DNA of 64,000 bases from assembly GCA_023376005.1 (NCBI GenBank), contig CM042145.1:60320190-60384189 (forward strand). The letters run 5' to 3'. The DNA comes from Doryteuthis pealeii. Taxonomy: Eukaryota > Mollusca > Cephalopoda > Myopsida > Loliginidae. The position numbers were made by a program, and so were the translations under genes. The notes beneath the pieces were generated by a model that saw only the letters and a program-made list of their open reading frames with translations, was not told the DNA's origin and did not search any database. Of this stretch, positions 19,864-30,609 are shown piece by piece. Positions within the stretch are counted from its first letter, which is position 1. The number at the start of each line of letters is the position of its first letter.

Positions 19864-20165
19864 AAAGAAGGTTCCGGAAATTGTATTATGTTCCTCAGAA
19901 AAAAATATTTTATATTCTTTTATCTTGCATACGCGACACGTGTTTCTGATCTGTTGTCTTTCTTCTGCAATTTATTTCTATAATAATAGAAAAATTGCAG
20001 AAACACACCAACTTAACACATATATCAAATAGGTAGGACATATTAACCAAATTAATAACTCAATGCTTGAAGAAAACAGATCAGAAACACGTGTCGCGTA
20101 TGTAAGATAAAAAGAATTTTTTTAAATTTTCTGAGAACATAATATTTTTTGGACCTTCTTCTTAT
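19864..20165. repeat. Foldback element with ~90-bp arms
   Basis: Left arm about 19868-19955 (GGTTCCGGAAATTGTATTATG ... CGCGACACGTGTTTCTGATCTG) and right arm about 20077-20160 (CAGATCAGAAACACGTGTCGCG ... GAACATAATATTTTTTGGACC). The innermost 25-30 bp are nearly perfect. The spacer contains a smaller hairpin, TTCTGCAATTT/AAATTGCAGAA. No coding. Confidence 0.75.
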
Positions 20166-20199
20166 ATATATTACTATATGATATATATATATATATAAC

Positions 20200-20355
20200 A
20201 GTCTGCCCTACTATTTACCGATAGCTGGCGGGAGAATAGTTGGACTCCTACCTTTCTCACGGGACATTAACTCAAAATGGAAATGGCCTTGTTCAGGATT
20301 TGAACTCGGCCGTGATGCTATTTCTGACGGTGATAACCATGACACAACCCACCTC
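20200..20355 (-). repeat. SINE-B head-side fragment
   Basis: CCTTTCTCACGGGACATTAAC, then GCCTTGTTCAGGATTTGAACTCGGCCG and GATAACCATGACACAACCCACC. On the minus strand this gives a B-box-like GAGTTCAAATCCTGAAC. Confidence 0.55.
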
Positions 20356-20679
20356 ATGCTCTAATTATAGCATAAATAATAGTACAATGATTTAATGTCA
20401 CGTCAACCAGTTTCCGGTTATTTTATACCAAGGGGAAAATTGTGGGTAATGGTTAGATTTTGTTTTGTTTCCAAGGTTTATCTTGATATTGATACTGCAG
20501 TTGTTTAAGAGGATTGCGTTTTGCATTGTCGGATAAGATTATCGGTTAAAGTTCAAGTTTATTGTTATGTATCTTTTCAATTGAATTTATTTAAGGAATG
20601 GCAAAATGTCATCGATAATGACATTTTTAATTGTATTTCTTATGTTTGTGTTGGAAAAAATGTCTAATGATAGCAAATT

Positions 20680-20915
20680 AGTACAGCTCAGTCGGTAAAA
20701 AAACCCGCCTTCTGGAATCGCAAACTTCCTGGTTCGATACCAGTCCAACGCCAACTCGGTGCAGCATAGATTGGGTAATCTGATGTGCGGAATGTGGGAA
20801 ACTGACGGTAGGTGTGGCGCCCACTTCAGCAAAATCAATCTATCTGGTCTAGCGTTAGCGAAAAAGGGATGACTCCCTCGTTTTCCGGCTGATACCGACA
20901 ATAGGCCACTCTGCA
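20680..20915 (+). mobile_element. SINE-C (tRNA-derived), full-length plus copy
   Basis: The head TAGTACAGCTCAGTCGGTAAAAAAAC is a D-arm/A-box, and GGTTCGATACCAGTCC is a B-box. The body has AACTCGGTGCAGC, GACGGTAGGTGTGGCGCCC and TCTGGTCTAGCGTTAGCGAAAAAGGGATGACTCCCTCG, and the end is CGACAATAGGCCACTC. Six further copies or fragments lie in the window. The 109-codon ORF on the other strand is a shadow of it. Confidence 0.85.
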
Positions 20916-20953
20916 TTTCTTAATTAGAATGTGCTTAACAGTATAATATATAT

Positions 20954-20985
<32 letters not shown>

Positions 20986-20997
20986 ATATATATATAC

Positions 20998-21256
20998 GCA
21001 CATACACCAACCCCTCCGCACGAGCATAATGCGACACAACGTCAATTTCTTAAGCGGAGTTTAACAGTTGATTCAGTTTTCCTTCTAGACTGGTTTCCTA
21101 ACCAAGGTTAAAGAGCCAAGTCTATCCTATTTACTCATAGTTGGATCCATACCTTTCCCACAGGTATTAGTGCTATGTGAAATGAAAACAGCTCGTCTAG
21201 GATTTGAACTCTAGAGAGAGAGAAGATTTGACTCTAACCACTGCAACACGCGCCTG
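20998..21256 (-). mobile_element. SINE-B, near-complete minus copy
   Basis: From ACCAACCCCTCCGCACGAGC (complement of the tail) through TTTCCTAACCAAGGTTAAAGAGCC, CATACCTTTCCCACAGGTATTAGTGCTATGTGAAATG and CTCGTCTAGGATTTGAACTC to CTAACCACTGCAACACGC. This is the best copy for defining the ~260-bp family. A (TA)n tract precedes it at 20942-20996. Confidence 0.7.
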
Positions 21257-21283
21257 TGTTTAACAATAAGGATGTTTGACATA

Positions 21284-21740
21284 CTATGCATTCTGGCTGT
21301 TTTTCATATTTAAGTAGAAAGGGGAGTGTGTTAGTATTGTGTAACCTGTACGTAGTCTGGATATGGAAGCAGGTACTAGTACAAGAAGAAGTAGATACGT
21401 GGGTTTATCTTTTAAATTCTCTCTGTGGTCACTAGATCTGCGGTTATAACTGCTATGTGGACGAGGCTTATCGAAAGGAATAACCCCCGCCACGACCATT
21501 GTCCATAACCCCCCACGTCCTGTCACAACAGCGAGCTGCTGGATTGTGATGGAAGCCTCGGGAACCGCCACATCCAAAGCGGTCTCTATCCCCCTTACCA
21601 CCTCTCTACGAAATGCTCTCGATACAAGGAGAGACGATCCCAAGGTCGATCCAGACGCTCACCACCCCCGTTTCAGGAACTGTGAAAGACATTCACCAGA
21701 GATGCCAAAAGCTTTGATAGATACAACTGTGATTTGAATG
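21284..21740 (-). other. GC-rich island with an unrecognised ORF (21284-21643)
   Basis: 21430-21720 is clearly richer in G+C than its neighbours and shares no sequence with other repeats in the window. The minus strand is open for 119 codons from ATG at 21643. The middle (VVRGIETALDVAVPEASITI, then VVAGVIPFDKPRP) has ordinary globular composition, but I recognise no family. It could be a host exon, a decayed element or a low-copy repeat. Confidence 0.25.
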
Positions 21741-22394
21741 ATCGAAATTAATGAGAATGTGGGCAAAGATGTACCTGAAAAGGTTGTTGCTTGAGATGAA
21801 ACCTAATTTCAGTAGGCTTTCAGTCAAGTCGCGTTGATTGAACAGAGTTTCACACAAATTTAAGCAGCGGTGAACCTGTTCAATACTAAGATGGTGAACA
21901 TTGAAAACAAGCAGCAGGCATTGTAAGAAAAAAATTAAATTGATTTGATTGGCATTAAATGCCCCAAAAGTAATCAATCTGATAAAGAATATAATTGGAA
22001 ACCCTGACTAGACATTAATATATATTAATCTCTAATGATTTTACTAATTCAACCTTATTTCCGAATTTTGAACAAGTCCAAGATGGACACTAATTAGAAT
22101 AACATAAGAAATATATTCCCTCCCTAATTTTCCCCATTATGAATATATTCCAACCCTAATCATGTATTCACATATTGTATATTTCCAATTTTTTAAACAT
22201 TCTAGAAAAGTATTTGGAATGATATAAGAATATATTTATTAGAAATTGATAGTCTCCAGCACTAACCTCTAACACAAACAATATATATATATATGTGTGT
22301 GTGTGTGTGTATGTATATATGTGTTATTACGGATTTGAGCTCTCTAAGATTGTAACATATATATACCGATGTACTTTCTCTCCAGCTTGGGTAA

Positions 22395-22525
22395 ATAGTA
22401 GGGCAGACTGCGCTCTTTAACCTTGGTTAGGCAAACCGGTCTAGGAGAAGGAAACTCTGAATTCAAACCTGTTAAACTCCGCTTAAGAACGTCATATCCT
22501 GTCGTGCGGAGGAGTTGGTATGTGT
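22395..22525 (+). repeat. SINE-B 3' portion, plus
   Basis: GCTCTTTAACCTTGGTTAGGCAAACCGGTCTAGGAG, CTGTTAAACTCCGCTTAAGAACG and GTGCGGAGGAGTTGGTATG. The head is missing. The tail again runs into (TG)n(TA)n, which continues to about 22610. Confidence 0.65.
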
Positions 22526-23239
22526 GTATGTATGTTATGTGTGTTATGTATATGTGTGTATATATATATATATATGTGTGTATATATATATATATTAATA
22601 TATACCGATGTATGTATTTATCAGTTAAAACTCCACAATGTCACCTGATGACTGCCTTTGAAACACAGTGTCTGTGGATGACTAAATAATATATTAATAG
22701 TGTTATAGCATAATCAAGAACAAGTAGATTATGAACAATATGTTTACCCCAACACCTAGTTTCTTTCATTTTCTTCTAATTAGTTCCTTGGTGAGTCGGA
22801 CCATATTTATATATTTCCATTCTAGTCACCATTGGTTGATGCTACCCAAGGTGAAAAGTAAGACGTAGCTGACGGCTTTTCCACAAATATATTTGTGAAT
22901 GCGTGATTCTGTCTTTTCTTTTCGGTTGATTTAGTTGTATTACTGAGTCACATTGGCCGGTTGAGAATAGATATTCATCTCTGTCGGTGAGACAGAATGT
23001 TCAATTAGACTTTGGGACGATTTGCAAACGAGGGGGGAATATTGATAAGCATGTTTCCGTTTCTTTGTTTAATGGCATATTAACTTTTTGGATAAGTAGG
23101 ATACTATCTTTGTTATATAATAATATATATAAATATATAATATGGTACACATTTTTCCGGTAACTATAGTTTCATGCGTATTATGTCAATCTGTAGACGG
23201 TTGAATATTGAAAAAGTAAGCTTGTTCACAGCGTTTATA

Positions 23240-23423
23240 TATAAGCGCTGACTCTCTCATCTCTCTCGTCTACTTCTCTCTTAGCACAATCTCGTCTCTC
23301 TGTCCTCTAGCACCATCCTCTCTCTAGCAACAATCTATCTCATCTAGCACCAATCTCTCTCTCTCTAGAGGTCTCTCTCTCCTAGCACTAATCATCTCTC
23401 TCTAATCTCTCTTCTCTCTAGCA

Positions 23424-23459
<36 letters not shown>

Positions 23460-25134
23460 GCACAATCTCTCTAGCACAATCTCTCTGGCTCAATCCCTCC
23501 TTAGCACAACTCTCTCTCTAAGCACAATCTCTCCTTCTAGCCATCTCTCTCTCTCTTCCACGCACAATCTCTCTCTCTCTCGTCTCTTCTCTAGAAGCAA
23601 TCTTCCTCTCTAGCACAATCTCTCTCTCTCTCTCCTTCTAAAATCTCTCTAGCTCTCTCTCAGACAATCTCTTTCTAGCACATCTCTGATCTGCTCCTTT
23701 ATCTTATCTCCTCTCTCTTTAAACTGAGTCCATCTCTCCGGTACGCAGCCACCCGACTTCGTCTCTCTCCATTCTTCCTCTCCTCTAGTCTCTACAATCT
23801 CTCTTCTCTTCTCCTTCGACGACTCCTAGCACAATAGACAGTCATATCTATTCTTCTCATCACTACTCTTTCGCCATATCTCTTCTCTCTCTCTCTATTC
23901 TATTGCTCTAGCCTTCTTCTCGTCTTGTCTCAATCACATCTGCTCTCTAGTCACAAACCCTCTCTCTCTCTCATCTAAACATCTCTTCCTCATCTCTCTC
24001 TCCTCGACCATGACTTTCACTCTCTCTTCCTAAGCTCGTCTCCCAATCTTACTTCTGACTAACTACTCACTAGAAGATCGAGTCTCATCTATCTCTCTCT
24101 CTAAGCACAATCTCTCTCTCTCTCTCTAGCACAATCTCTTTCTCTCTCCTCTCTCTCTACACGCACAATCTCTTTCTCGCTCTTCTCTCTCTCTAGCAAA
24201 TCTCTCTCTCTCTCTTTCATCTCTAGCACAATCTCTCTCTCTCTCATCTCTCTCTCTCTAGCACAACTCTCTCCCTCTCTCTCGTCTCTCTCTCTCTCAA
24301 TCCTTCCTCGCCTCTCTCTCTCTCTCGCACAATTTCGTCTCTCTTCCTCTCCTCCTCCTCTCTCTCTCGCTTCAAATATCTCTCTCTCTCTCTCGCTCAA
24401 TATCTCTTCTTCTCTCTCTCGCTCAATATCATCTCTCTCTCTTCTCGACAATATCCTCTCTCTCTCTCTCTCGCACAATAACTCTCCTCTCTCTCTCGAC
24501 AATATTCTCTCTCTCTTCTCGTCACACATATCCTCTCTCTCTCTCTCTTCTCCGCCAATATCCTCTCTCCTCTCTCTTCTCTCGCGCACAATATCTCTCT
24601 CTCTTCTCTCTCCGCACAATAATCTCTCTCTCTCCTCTCTCTCCACGCAACAATATCTCTCCTCTCTCTCTCCTCTCTCGCCATATCTCTCTCTCTCCTC
24701 TCTTCTGCACATAATCTCTCTCTTTCTCTCTCTCCGCACAATATCTCTCTCCTCTCTCTCTCCTCCCGCACAACTATCTCCTCTCTCCTCTCCTCTCCTC
24801 GCAAGCACAATATCTTCTTCTCTCTCCTTCTCTCTCCTTCCGCACAAATATCCTCTTCTCTCGTCTCTCCTCTCTCTCCTCACTCCTCTCCTCGCCAATA
24901 TCTCTCTCTCTTCCTCTCTCTCTCTTCTCGCACATATCTCTCTCTCTCTCCTCTCTCTCTCTCTCGCACAATAATTCTCTCTCTCTCTCCTCTTCTCTTC
25001 CTCGCACAAATCTCTCTCTCTCTCTCTTCTCTCTCTCTCCTCGCACAATATCTCTCTTCTCTCTCTCTCTCTCCTCTATCCTCTCTCAGCCAATATCTCT
25101 CTCCTCCTCTCTTCTCTCTCTCTCTTCTCGCAAC

Positions 25135-25172
<38 letters not shown>

Positions 25173-25208
25173 CATATCTCTCTCTCTCTCTCTCTCTTTT
25201 CTCTCGCA

Positions 25209-25246
<38 letters not shown>

Positions 25247-25405
25247 CATATCTCTCTCTTCTCTCTCCTCCTCTCTCCTCCTCGCACATGATCTCTCTTC
25301 TCCTCTCTCTCCTCTCGCCACAATTATCCTCTCTCTCTCTCTCTCTCCTCTCTCTCTCGGCACAATATCTCTCTCTCTCTCTCTCTCTCTGTCTCTCGGC
25401 ACATA

Positions 25406-25437
<32 letters not shown>

Positions 25438-25850
25438 CTCGCACAATATCTCTTCTCTCTCTCTCTCTCCTCCCTTTCTCTCTCTCTCTCTCCCTCGCAA
25501 ATTTCTCTCTCTCTCTTCTTCTCTCCTCTCTCTCTCTCCTCTCTCGCAAGGCACACAAATATCTCTCTATTCTCTCCTTCTTCCTATCTCTCTCATATCT
25601 CGTCTCTCTCTCTCTCTCTCTCTCTCTCGCACAAATATCCTCTCTCTCTCTCTCTTTCTCTCTTCTTCTCTCCTCGGGGTCTCCTCGCACAATTCTCATC
25701 TCTCGCACTCATCTCTCCTCCTCTCCTAGTCTCTCTCTTGTCTCTCCTCTGCACAATATCCTATCTCTCTCTCGCACAATATCTATCTGCTCTCGCACAA
25801 TATCTCTCTCTCTTCTCTCCTCACTCTACAACCCCAACACTACACACACA
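23240..25850. repeat. 2.6-kb degenerate (CT)n array with periodic spacer words
   Basis: CT runs of 8-30 bases are separated by a short spacer. In the left part the spacer is TAGCACAA(T); from about 24.3 kb it becomes CGCACAATAT. Unit length varies. ORFs of up to 315 codons, Arg-Glu on the minus strand and Ser-Leu on the plus, are translations of the repeat and not genes. Many one-base slips suggest either real decay or consensus error. Confidence 0.9.
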
Positions 25851-25869
25851 GCACACAACACACAGTGAC

Positions 25870-27380
25870 GCCTTCGAAGATATTTCCAATAAGCTGAAGA
25901 TTATTGCTTTTCCAAGCCCAATATAACTTATCTGTAAATAAATCATTGAACTACCGTTTCTTATTTAAAAAAGAGAAAAACAACAAAAGACCCCGCAAAA
26001 ACTATTTCCAGGTTGAAACCGATACAAGTCGATCAGAAGGAAAAAAGAAAAAAGCATATATCGATGTTTGATTCTTTCCCGCAGAAAACAAAAAAAGATG
26101 CCACACGTGAACGGAGGGAAGGCGGGTTAAAACAAGATCAACCCCCCACGCGTTCTTCCTATGACAAATAAAAACACCAAAAAGTCAGCTCTAAGATTAT
26201 CGGCCCTCTATTGTTTTTCTCTCAAGGATCTCATGAACGTCGAAAAAGCCCAAAGGAAGACTTTTTGAAAGGAAATCCATTAATTAATAATGCATGCTGC
26301 CATTCGCGCTGAATCTAAACTGAGTAATAGTACATATCACCTGGAAAGAAGACAACGAGATGCAAGCGATAGTTGCTCTCAGAAATTCCTCACGTGGATA
26401 CGAAACAAAATGGGAGTTGGGGAGGGATCAAGAAGGGTTTTTTAATTCTTAAATTAAAGTTTTACCGAACATTGGGCCCATTAACGGATATGTGAAAAGA
26501 AAAAAAAAACCGTAATTTGAGGAAGTGCGTCCCGGTCCTCCCCGCCTCAAAACCGCACCTCCGGGTGATCCTATCACAAATAAAACCCCAGCCTCAGTCG
26601 GTGTTCTTGTTTAATTTATTCGAAAATTTTGATGGAATATATAGTTTGAATAGACTGAGATAGAATAATAACAAAAATAATTATAGAATAGATTACCGAA
26701 CAAATAGATATTTTTCCGACAGAGTAAATGTATTGGGGGCGCTTCTTTTTTTTGTCTTAATTTTGTTTATTTAAACTAAACAAGCACATTTAAACAAACA
26801 ATGAATAAAGATCTTAGTATTTATTAAGTAAATATAGATAAATTTGACCAAATTTAGATAAGATCAGATGGAGTTTTTGAAATAGCTTTGAGCATGGGGT
26901 CGTTATTTTAATAGTCCACCGGGCAGCAACTCTTGAGGCAGGGAGACGGGAAACGCAACTTCCCTTATAGATTACGCGAAAAAAAACAAATCGGTGAGCT
27001 CTAACAGCGGCGCCGTGCACACCACTAATATAATAAGATTAGTGTGGTGGCAATTATATTCAAAAGTGTTTTCCTTGATAGATCAAACCCAAATTTGGAG
27101 GACTCCAAACGTACAATGCTAAAGGTTGCGTTATATTTTTTTTTTACATATATGGACTAATATAAATAAAGGTATATATTAATTTGTTGATCCCACCCCC
27201 ATACCAAGGACCAAAGGATGAAAAGTTTTTGTTTTTTTTTTTTTCACAATTTTTAGTATAAATTTTTCTTCATTTTTAGATTGCTTGAAGTAATGGGCTC
27301 ATTCATGTAGATACCGACTTGAAATGATTTATATAACCAAATGAACGATTGTTCGGAGTTTTCTTTCTTTATTGAGAAGT
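25870..27380. other. Low-copy stretch without a gene
   Basis: No element shared with the rest of the window and no convincing ORF. Somewhat less repetitive than its surroundings. It ends in a (TA)n tract that runs into the assembly gap. Confidence 0.4.
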
Positions 27381-27443
27381 GTGTGTGGTTATATATAATA
27401 TATATATATATATAATATTAATTATATTTTAGTATATATTATA

Positions 27444-27453
27444 NNNNNNNNNN
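27444..27453. other. Assembly gap (10 N)
   Basis: Ten N within a (TA)n tract and immediately before a foldback, both hard to assemble. The true gap length is unknown. Confidence 0.98.
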
Positions 27454-27481
27454 CGCAGGTGTTTAAAAAAAATTTAAAAAA

Positions 27482-27742
27482 AAAAGGTAAATAAATGTTT
27501 TCCAACATAACATCGCATTATTTTGCTGCCTTCAAAAAACAACATATAAATATATGTGTGTGTATATGTTGTTTTTTTGAAGGGCAGGCAAAATAATGCG
27601 ATGAATGTTGGAAAAACATTTATTTACTTTTGTGTTTGTTTTTGTTTTTTTTAAACATACTTAGTATGTTCGGATAAAATCCGAAGTAAATAAATGTTTT
27701 TCCAACATACATCGCATTATTTTGCTGCCTTCAAAAAACTAC
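27482..27742. repeat. Foldback plus third copy of its arm
   Basis: A ~55-bp block, GTAAATAAATG, T run, CCAACATA, CATCGCATTATTTTGCTGCCTTCAAAAAAC, occurs as plus (27488-27542), minus (about 27570-27630) and plus again (about 27687-27740). The first two are separated by a (TA/TG) spacer. Each arm ends at GTAAATAAATG. Probably a terminal-repeat foldback element. Confidence 0.7.
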
Positions 27743-27899
27743 TTATTCAATTACAAATAATGCTTCGAATACACTATAAAAACAAACCCTTTTTATATAT
27801 ATATATAATGAGGAAAAAACTTGGCAATAAAAGTCGAAGTGCTCAGTATGTTAATATTAAAACTAAAGAAGGATTAAAACTTTCTTATTCCAGGAAATC

Positions 27900-27930
<31 letters not shown>

Positions 27931-28197
27931 TAAGTAATGGGAATGTCAATGTGTCACTTTTTCAACTTTATTACTAGATGCCGTAGCCCAACATATACTA
28001 TTTTGTAATCAAACCGACTCCGTAAGAAAATTAAAAACATTCCGGGCGTCATCTGGATCCACAGTTTTAATTTACTGCCATTGTTTTCGACAATTTTTTT
28101 TACGAGATCTTTATTAATATGTATATATTTTTCCATTTATCTTTTCAACATCTCTTCATTTACATTCTCTCTCTCATACAATACATACATTAATATT

Positions 28198-28202
<5 letters not shown>

Positions 28203-28251
<49 letters not shown>

Positions 28252-28510
28252 CAAGCGTGTTGGGTATCCTTGCGTGAGAAAAAAACCCAGCAAATAGTTT
28301 GATTGTCAAAATATACTACCAAACATCAACCAGGGAGAAAAAAAATTTTGAAAAGAGAAAAGACCAAGATAGTCGTACCAACAAAAAATAATCTATCGGT
28401 ACAATATTTGGCCAAAAGAAAACAATCTATAAGATATATATATATATATATTCATATAACCGCTAGGAGAAAGCTAATAAGTAAAAAGTGCTCGATACCT
28501 AAGTAGAGCC
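28203..28510 (-). mobile_element. Internal part of the foldback element (copy 2)
   Basis: Read on the minus strand it runs GGCTCTACTTAGGTATCGAGCAC, CTCCTAGCGGTTATATG, (TA)n, CTATCTTGGTCTTTTC, CCCTGGTTGATGTTTGGTAGT, CAAACTATTTGCTGGG, then (TA)n at 28203-28248. It is collinear with 16045-17400 but has one copy of the TATCTTGGTC block in place of about fourteen. Confidence 0.7.
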
Positions 28511-28520
28511 AATAATAAAG

Positions 28521-28714
28521 ATAAATCTAATGAGTCAGACGAACCTACTATTAGTTTCGCATAAAGCTCTTCAGGGCTAAAGTCCGACTACAATGAGCAA
28601 GACAGATAAATATAAATAGTACTGTCCCTTGCTCCTTGTCTCTGTAGTCGGACTTTAGCCCTGAAGAGCTTTATGCGAAACTAATAGTAGGTTCGTCTGA
28701 CTCATTAGATTTAT
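28521..28714. mobile_element. Foldback with hammerhead-like cores in both arms, copy 2
   Basis: Arms of about 83 bp: ATAAATCTAATGAGTCAGACG ... GGCTAAAGTCCGACTACA and complement, around a ~25-base loop. Outward from the loop each arm has CTGAAGA, GCTTTATGC and GAAAC (28554-28574 minus; 28661-28681 plus). Stem II is short (GC/GC) but has no extra base. The outer flank CTAATGAGTCAGACGAAC resembles a second hammerhead core on the other strand with the key G changed to A. Confidence 0.75.
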
Positions 28715-29414
28715 CTTATGTGTGTGTGTGTGCGAACTGGTATTTTATCCTATTTATCTGCAAAGATTATCTGAGACTTTTAATTAAACTTGTACCTGAA
28801 AGTAATCCTATCTCTCACTGTCTTATTGCTGTTAGTTTATTTTCATACACCAATGGATATACAAACGCTAAAACATGTACAAAAAAATAATATATTCTCA
28901 CAATAGTTATATACAAAATATTATTTTGCCCATCATATATTTTTCATTAACTATTTCAACAATGTAGTCGGTCATACATACATGCAAACATTATTTTATA
29001 TATAGAAATCTCTCGAAATGGTTCGGAACTAATAAAACTGGAAAGGAATTTAAATTAATCCCCCCCAGACCAAAATGTCGGAATCCCTACAAAATGACTG
29101 GAACTTAAATTACAGGAAGAAGGAAGAAATGCCAACGTTGATTAATCTTAAAACTTCCAAGTTTCGTTTCTGTTGACGACTGTCGTAAAAGCAGATTTTG
29201 TGTGAATAAGGTGAAATCATTTGAGAGGTTTTAAGGAAGGCAACGTCCAATCATTTGTCCGTTGACGGAATTTATATTCTTCGAAATGGCCGGAATCTTT
29301 CTTCATCAAATTCTCTCAAAATAAAAGAATGAAATCGCCGAGTGAGAAGTAGATACTATTTATTGTGGGCAATTAAAATTGGCTTTTATTCAACAATTAT
29401 CGTCAAAGAATTGA

Positions 29415-30305
29415 ATTTATCTCTCTATATATCTCTATCTATCTCTATCTCTATCTATCTTATCTCTATCTATCTCTATCTCTATCTATCTCTATCTATC
29501 TCTATCTATCTCTTTTATCTCTATCTATCCTTCTTCTATCTCTACTAATCTATCTCTATCTATCCTATCTCCTATCTTCTATCTCTATCTCTATCTATCT
29601 ATCTCTATCTCTTTTCTAGTCTACTCTTCTCTATCTATCTATCTACTATCTCTATCTATCTCATCTATCTCTCTCTCTCTATCTCTCTCTCTCTCTCTAT
29701 CTCTCTTATCTTCTCTCTCTCTCTATCTATCTCTCTCTCTCTATCTATCTATCTCTATCTATCTATCTCTATCTATCTATTCTCTATCTATCTATCTCTA
29801 TCTATCCTATCTCTATCTATCTATCTCTATCTATCTATCTATCTAATCTATCTCTATTATCTATCTCTATCTATCCTATCTCTATCTATCTATCTCTACT
29901 ATCTTATCTCTATCTATCTATCTCTATCTATCTATCTCTCCTATCTCTATGTCTCTATCCTCTATCTCTATCTCTATCTCTCTTCTCTATTCTATCTATC
30001 TGGCCTATCTATCTATCTCTATCTATCTATCTCTATCTATCTATCTCTATCTCTCTATGCTCTATCTCTGCTATCTCTATTCTAGTCTCTATCTCTATCT
30101 CTCTATCTCTATCTCTATCTCTATCTCTCTATCTCTATCTCTCTATTCTATCTATCTCTATCTCTATCTATCTCTATCTCTATCTCTATCTATCTCTATC
30201 TCTATCTATCTCTATCTCTATCTATCTCTATCTCTATCTATCTCTATCTCTATCTATCTATATCTCTATCTATCTCTCTTCTCTCTCTCTCTCTCTCTCT
30301 CTCTA
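29415..30305. repeat. (TCTA)n/(TCTATCTC)n array, about 0.9 kb
   Basis: Interspersed TCTA and TC units with single-base irregularities, ending in a (TC)n run at 30278-30303. ORFs are Ser/Leu/Ile/Tyr artefacts. Confidence 0.95.
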
Positions 30306-30364
30306 TCTCCTTGGAGAGAAAGAGAAGCATTTACGTTCTATATTATATTTGCCTAATTTCTTGA

Positions 30365-30605
30365 CGGTTACTCTACCAACTGAGCTAAACTGGCCCAGTC
30401 GGAAGAGCATCAGGCTAGGAACCACCAGGTTCTATACCGGCCCTGGCTAACTCAGCGTATGAGTAGCACAGGGTGAGGCGCTGATGGTAGGTGTGGCGCA
30501 CCACCGTAGACACCAAAACAATCGCTTTGGTCTAGCGATATTGAAAAGGGGATAGACTCCCTCGCTGACTGTCTGATTCCGACCATAGGCCACCCGACGA
30601 CTTTA
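30365..30605 (+). mobile_element. SINE-C, plus copy with rearranged head
   Basis: Body and tail are standard: GGTTCTATACCGGCCCTGG, AACTCAGCGTATGAGTAGCACAG, GATGGTAGGTGTGGCGCACC, CTCCCTCGCTGACTG, CCATAGGCCACCC. At the head, GTTACTCTACCAACTGAGCTAAAC (complement of the A-box region) precedes a plus head fragment, so the first 40 bp contain an inverted piece. Confidence 0.75.
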
Positions 30606-30609
30606 CTTT

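Noticed and set aside
20587..20916. 109-codon minus ORF
   Set aside because: It lies antisense to a full SINE-C. Similar chance frames occur over other SINE-C copies.
24101..25708. ORFs up to 315 codons rich in Arg-Glu or Ser-Leu
   Set aside because: They translate the (CT)n array in several frames at once. Composition is dictated by the repeat and there is no other signal of a gene.
29342..30356. Ser/Leu/Tyr-rich ORFs
   Set aside because: They are translations of the (TCTA)n and (TC)n array.
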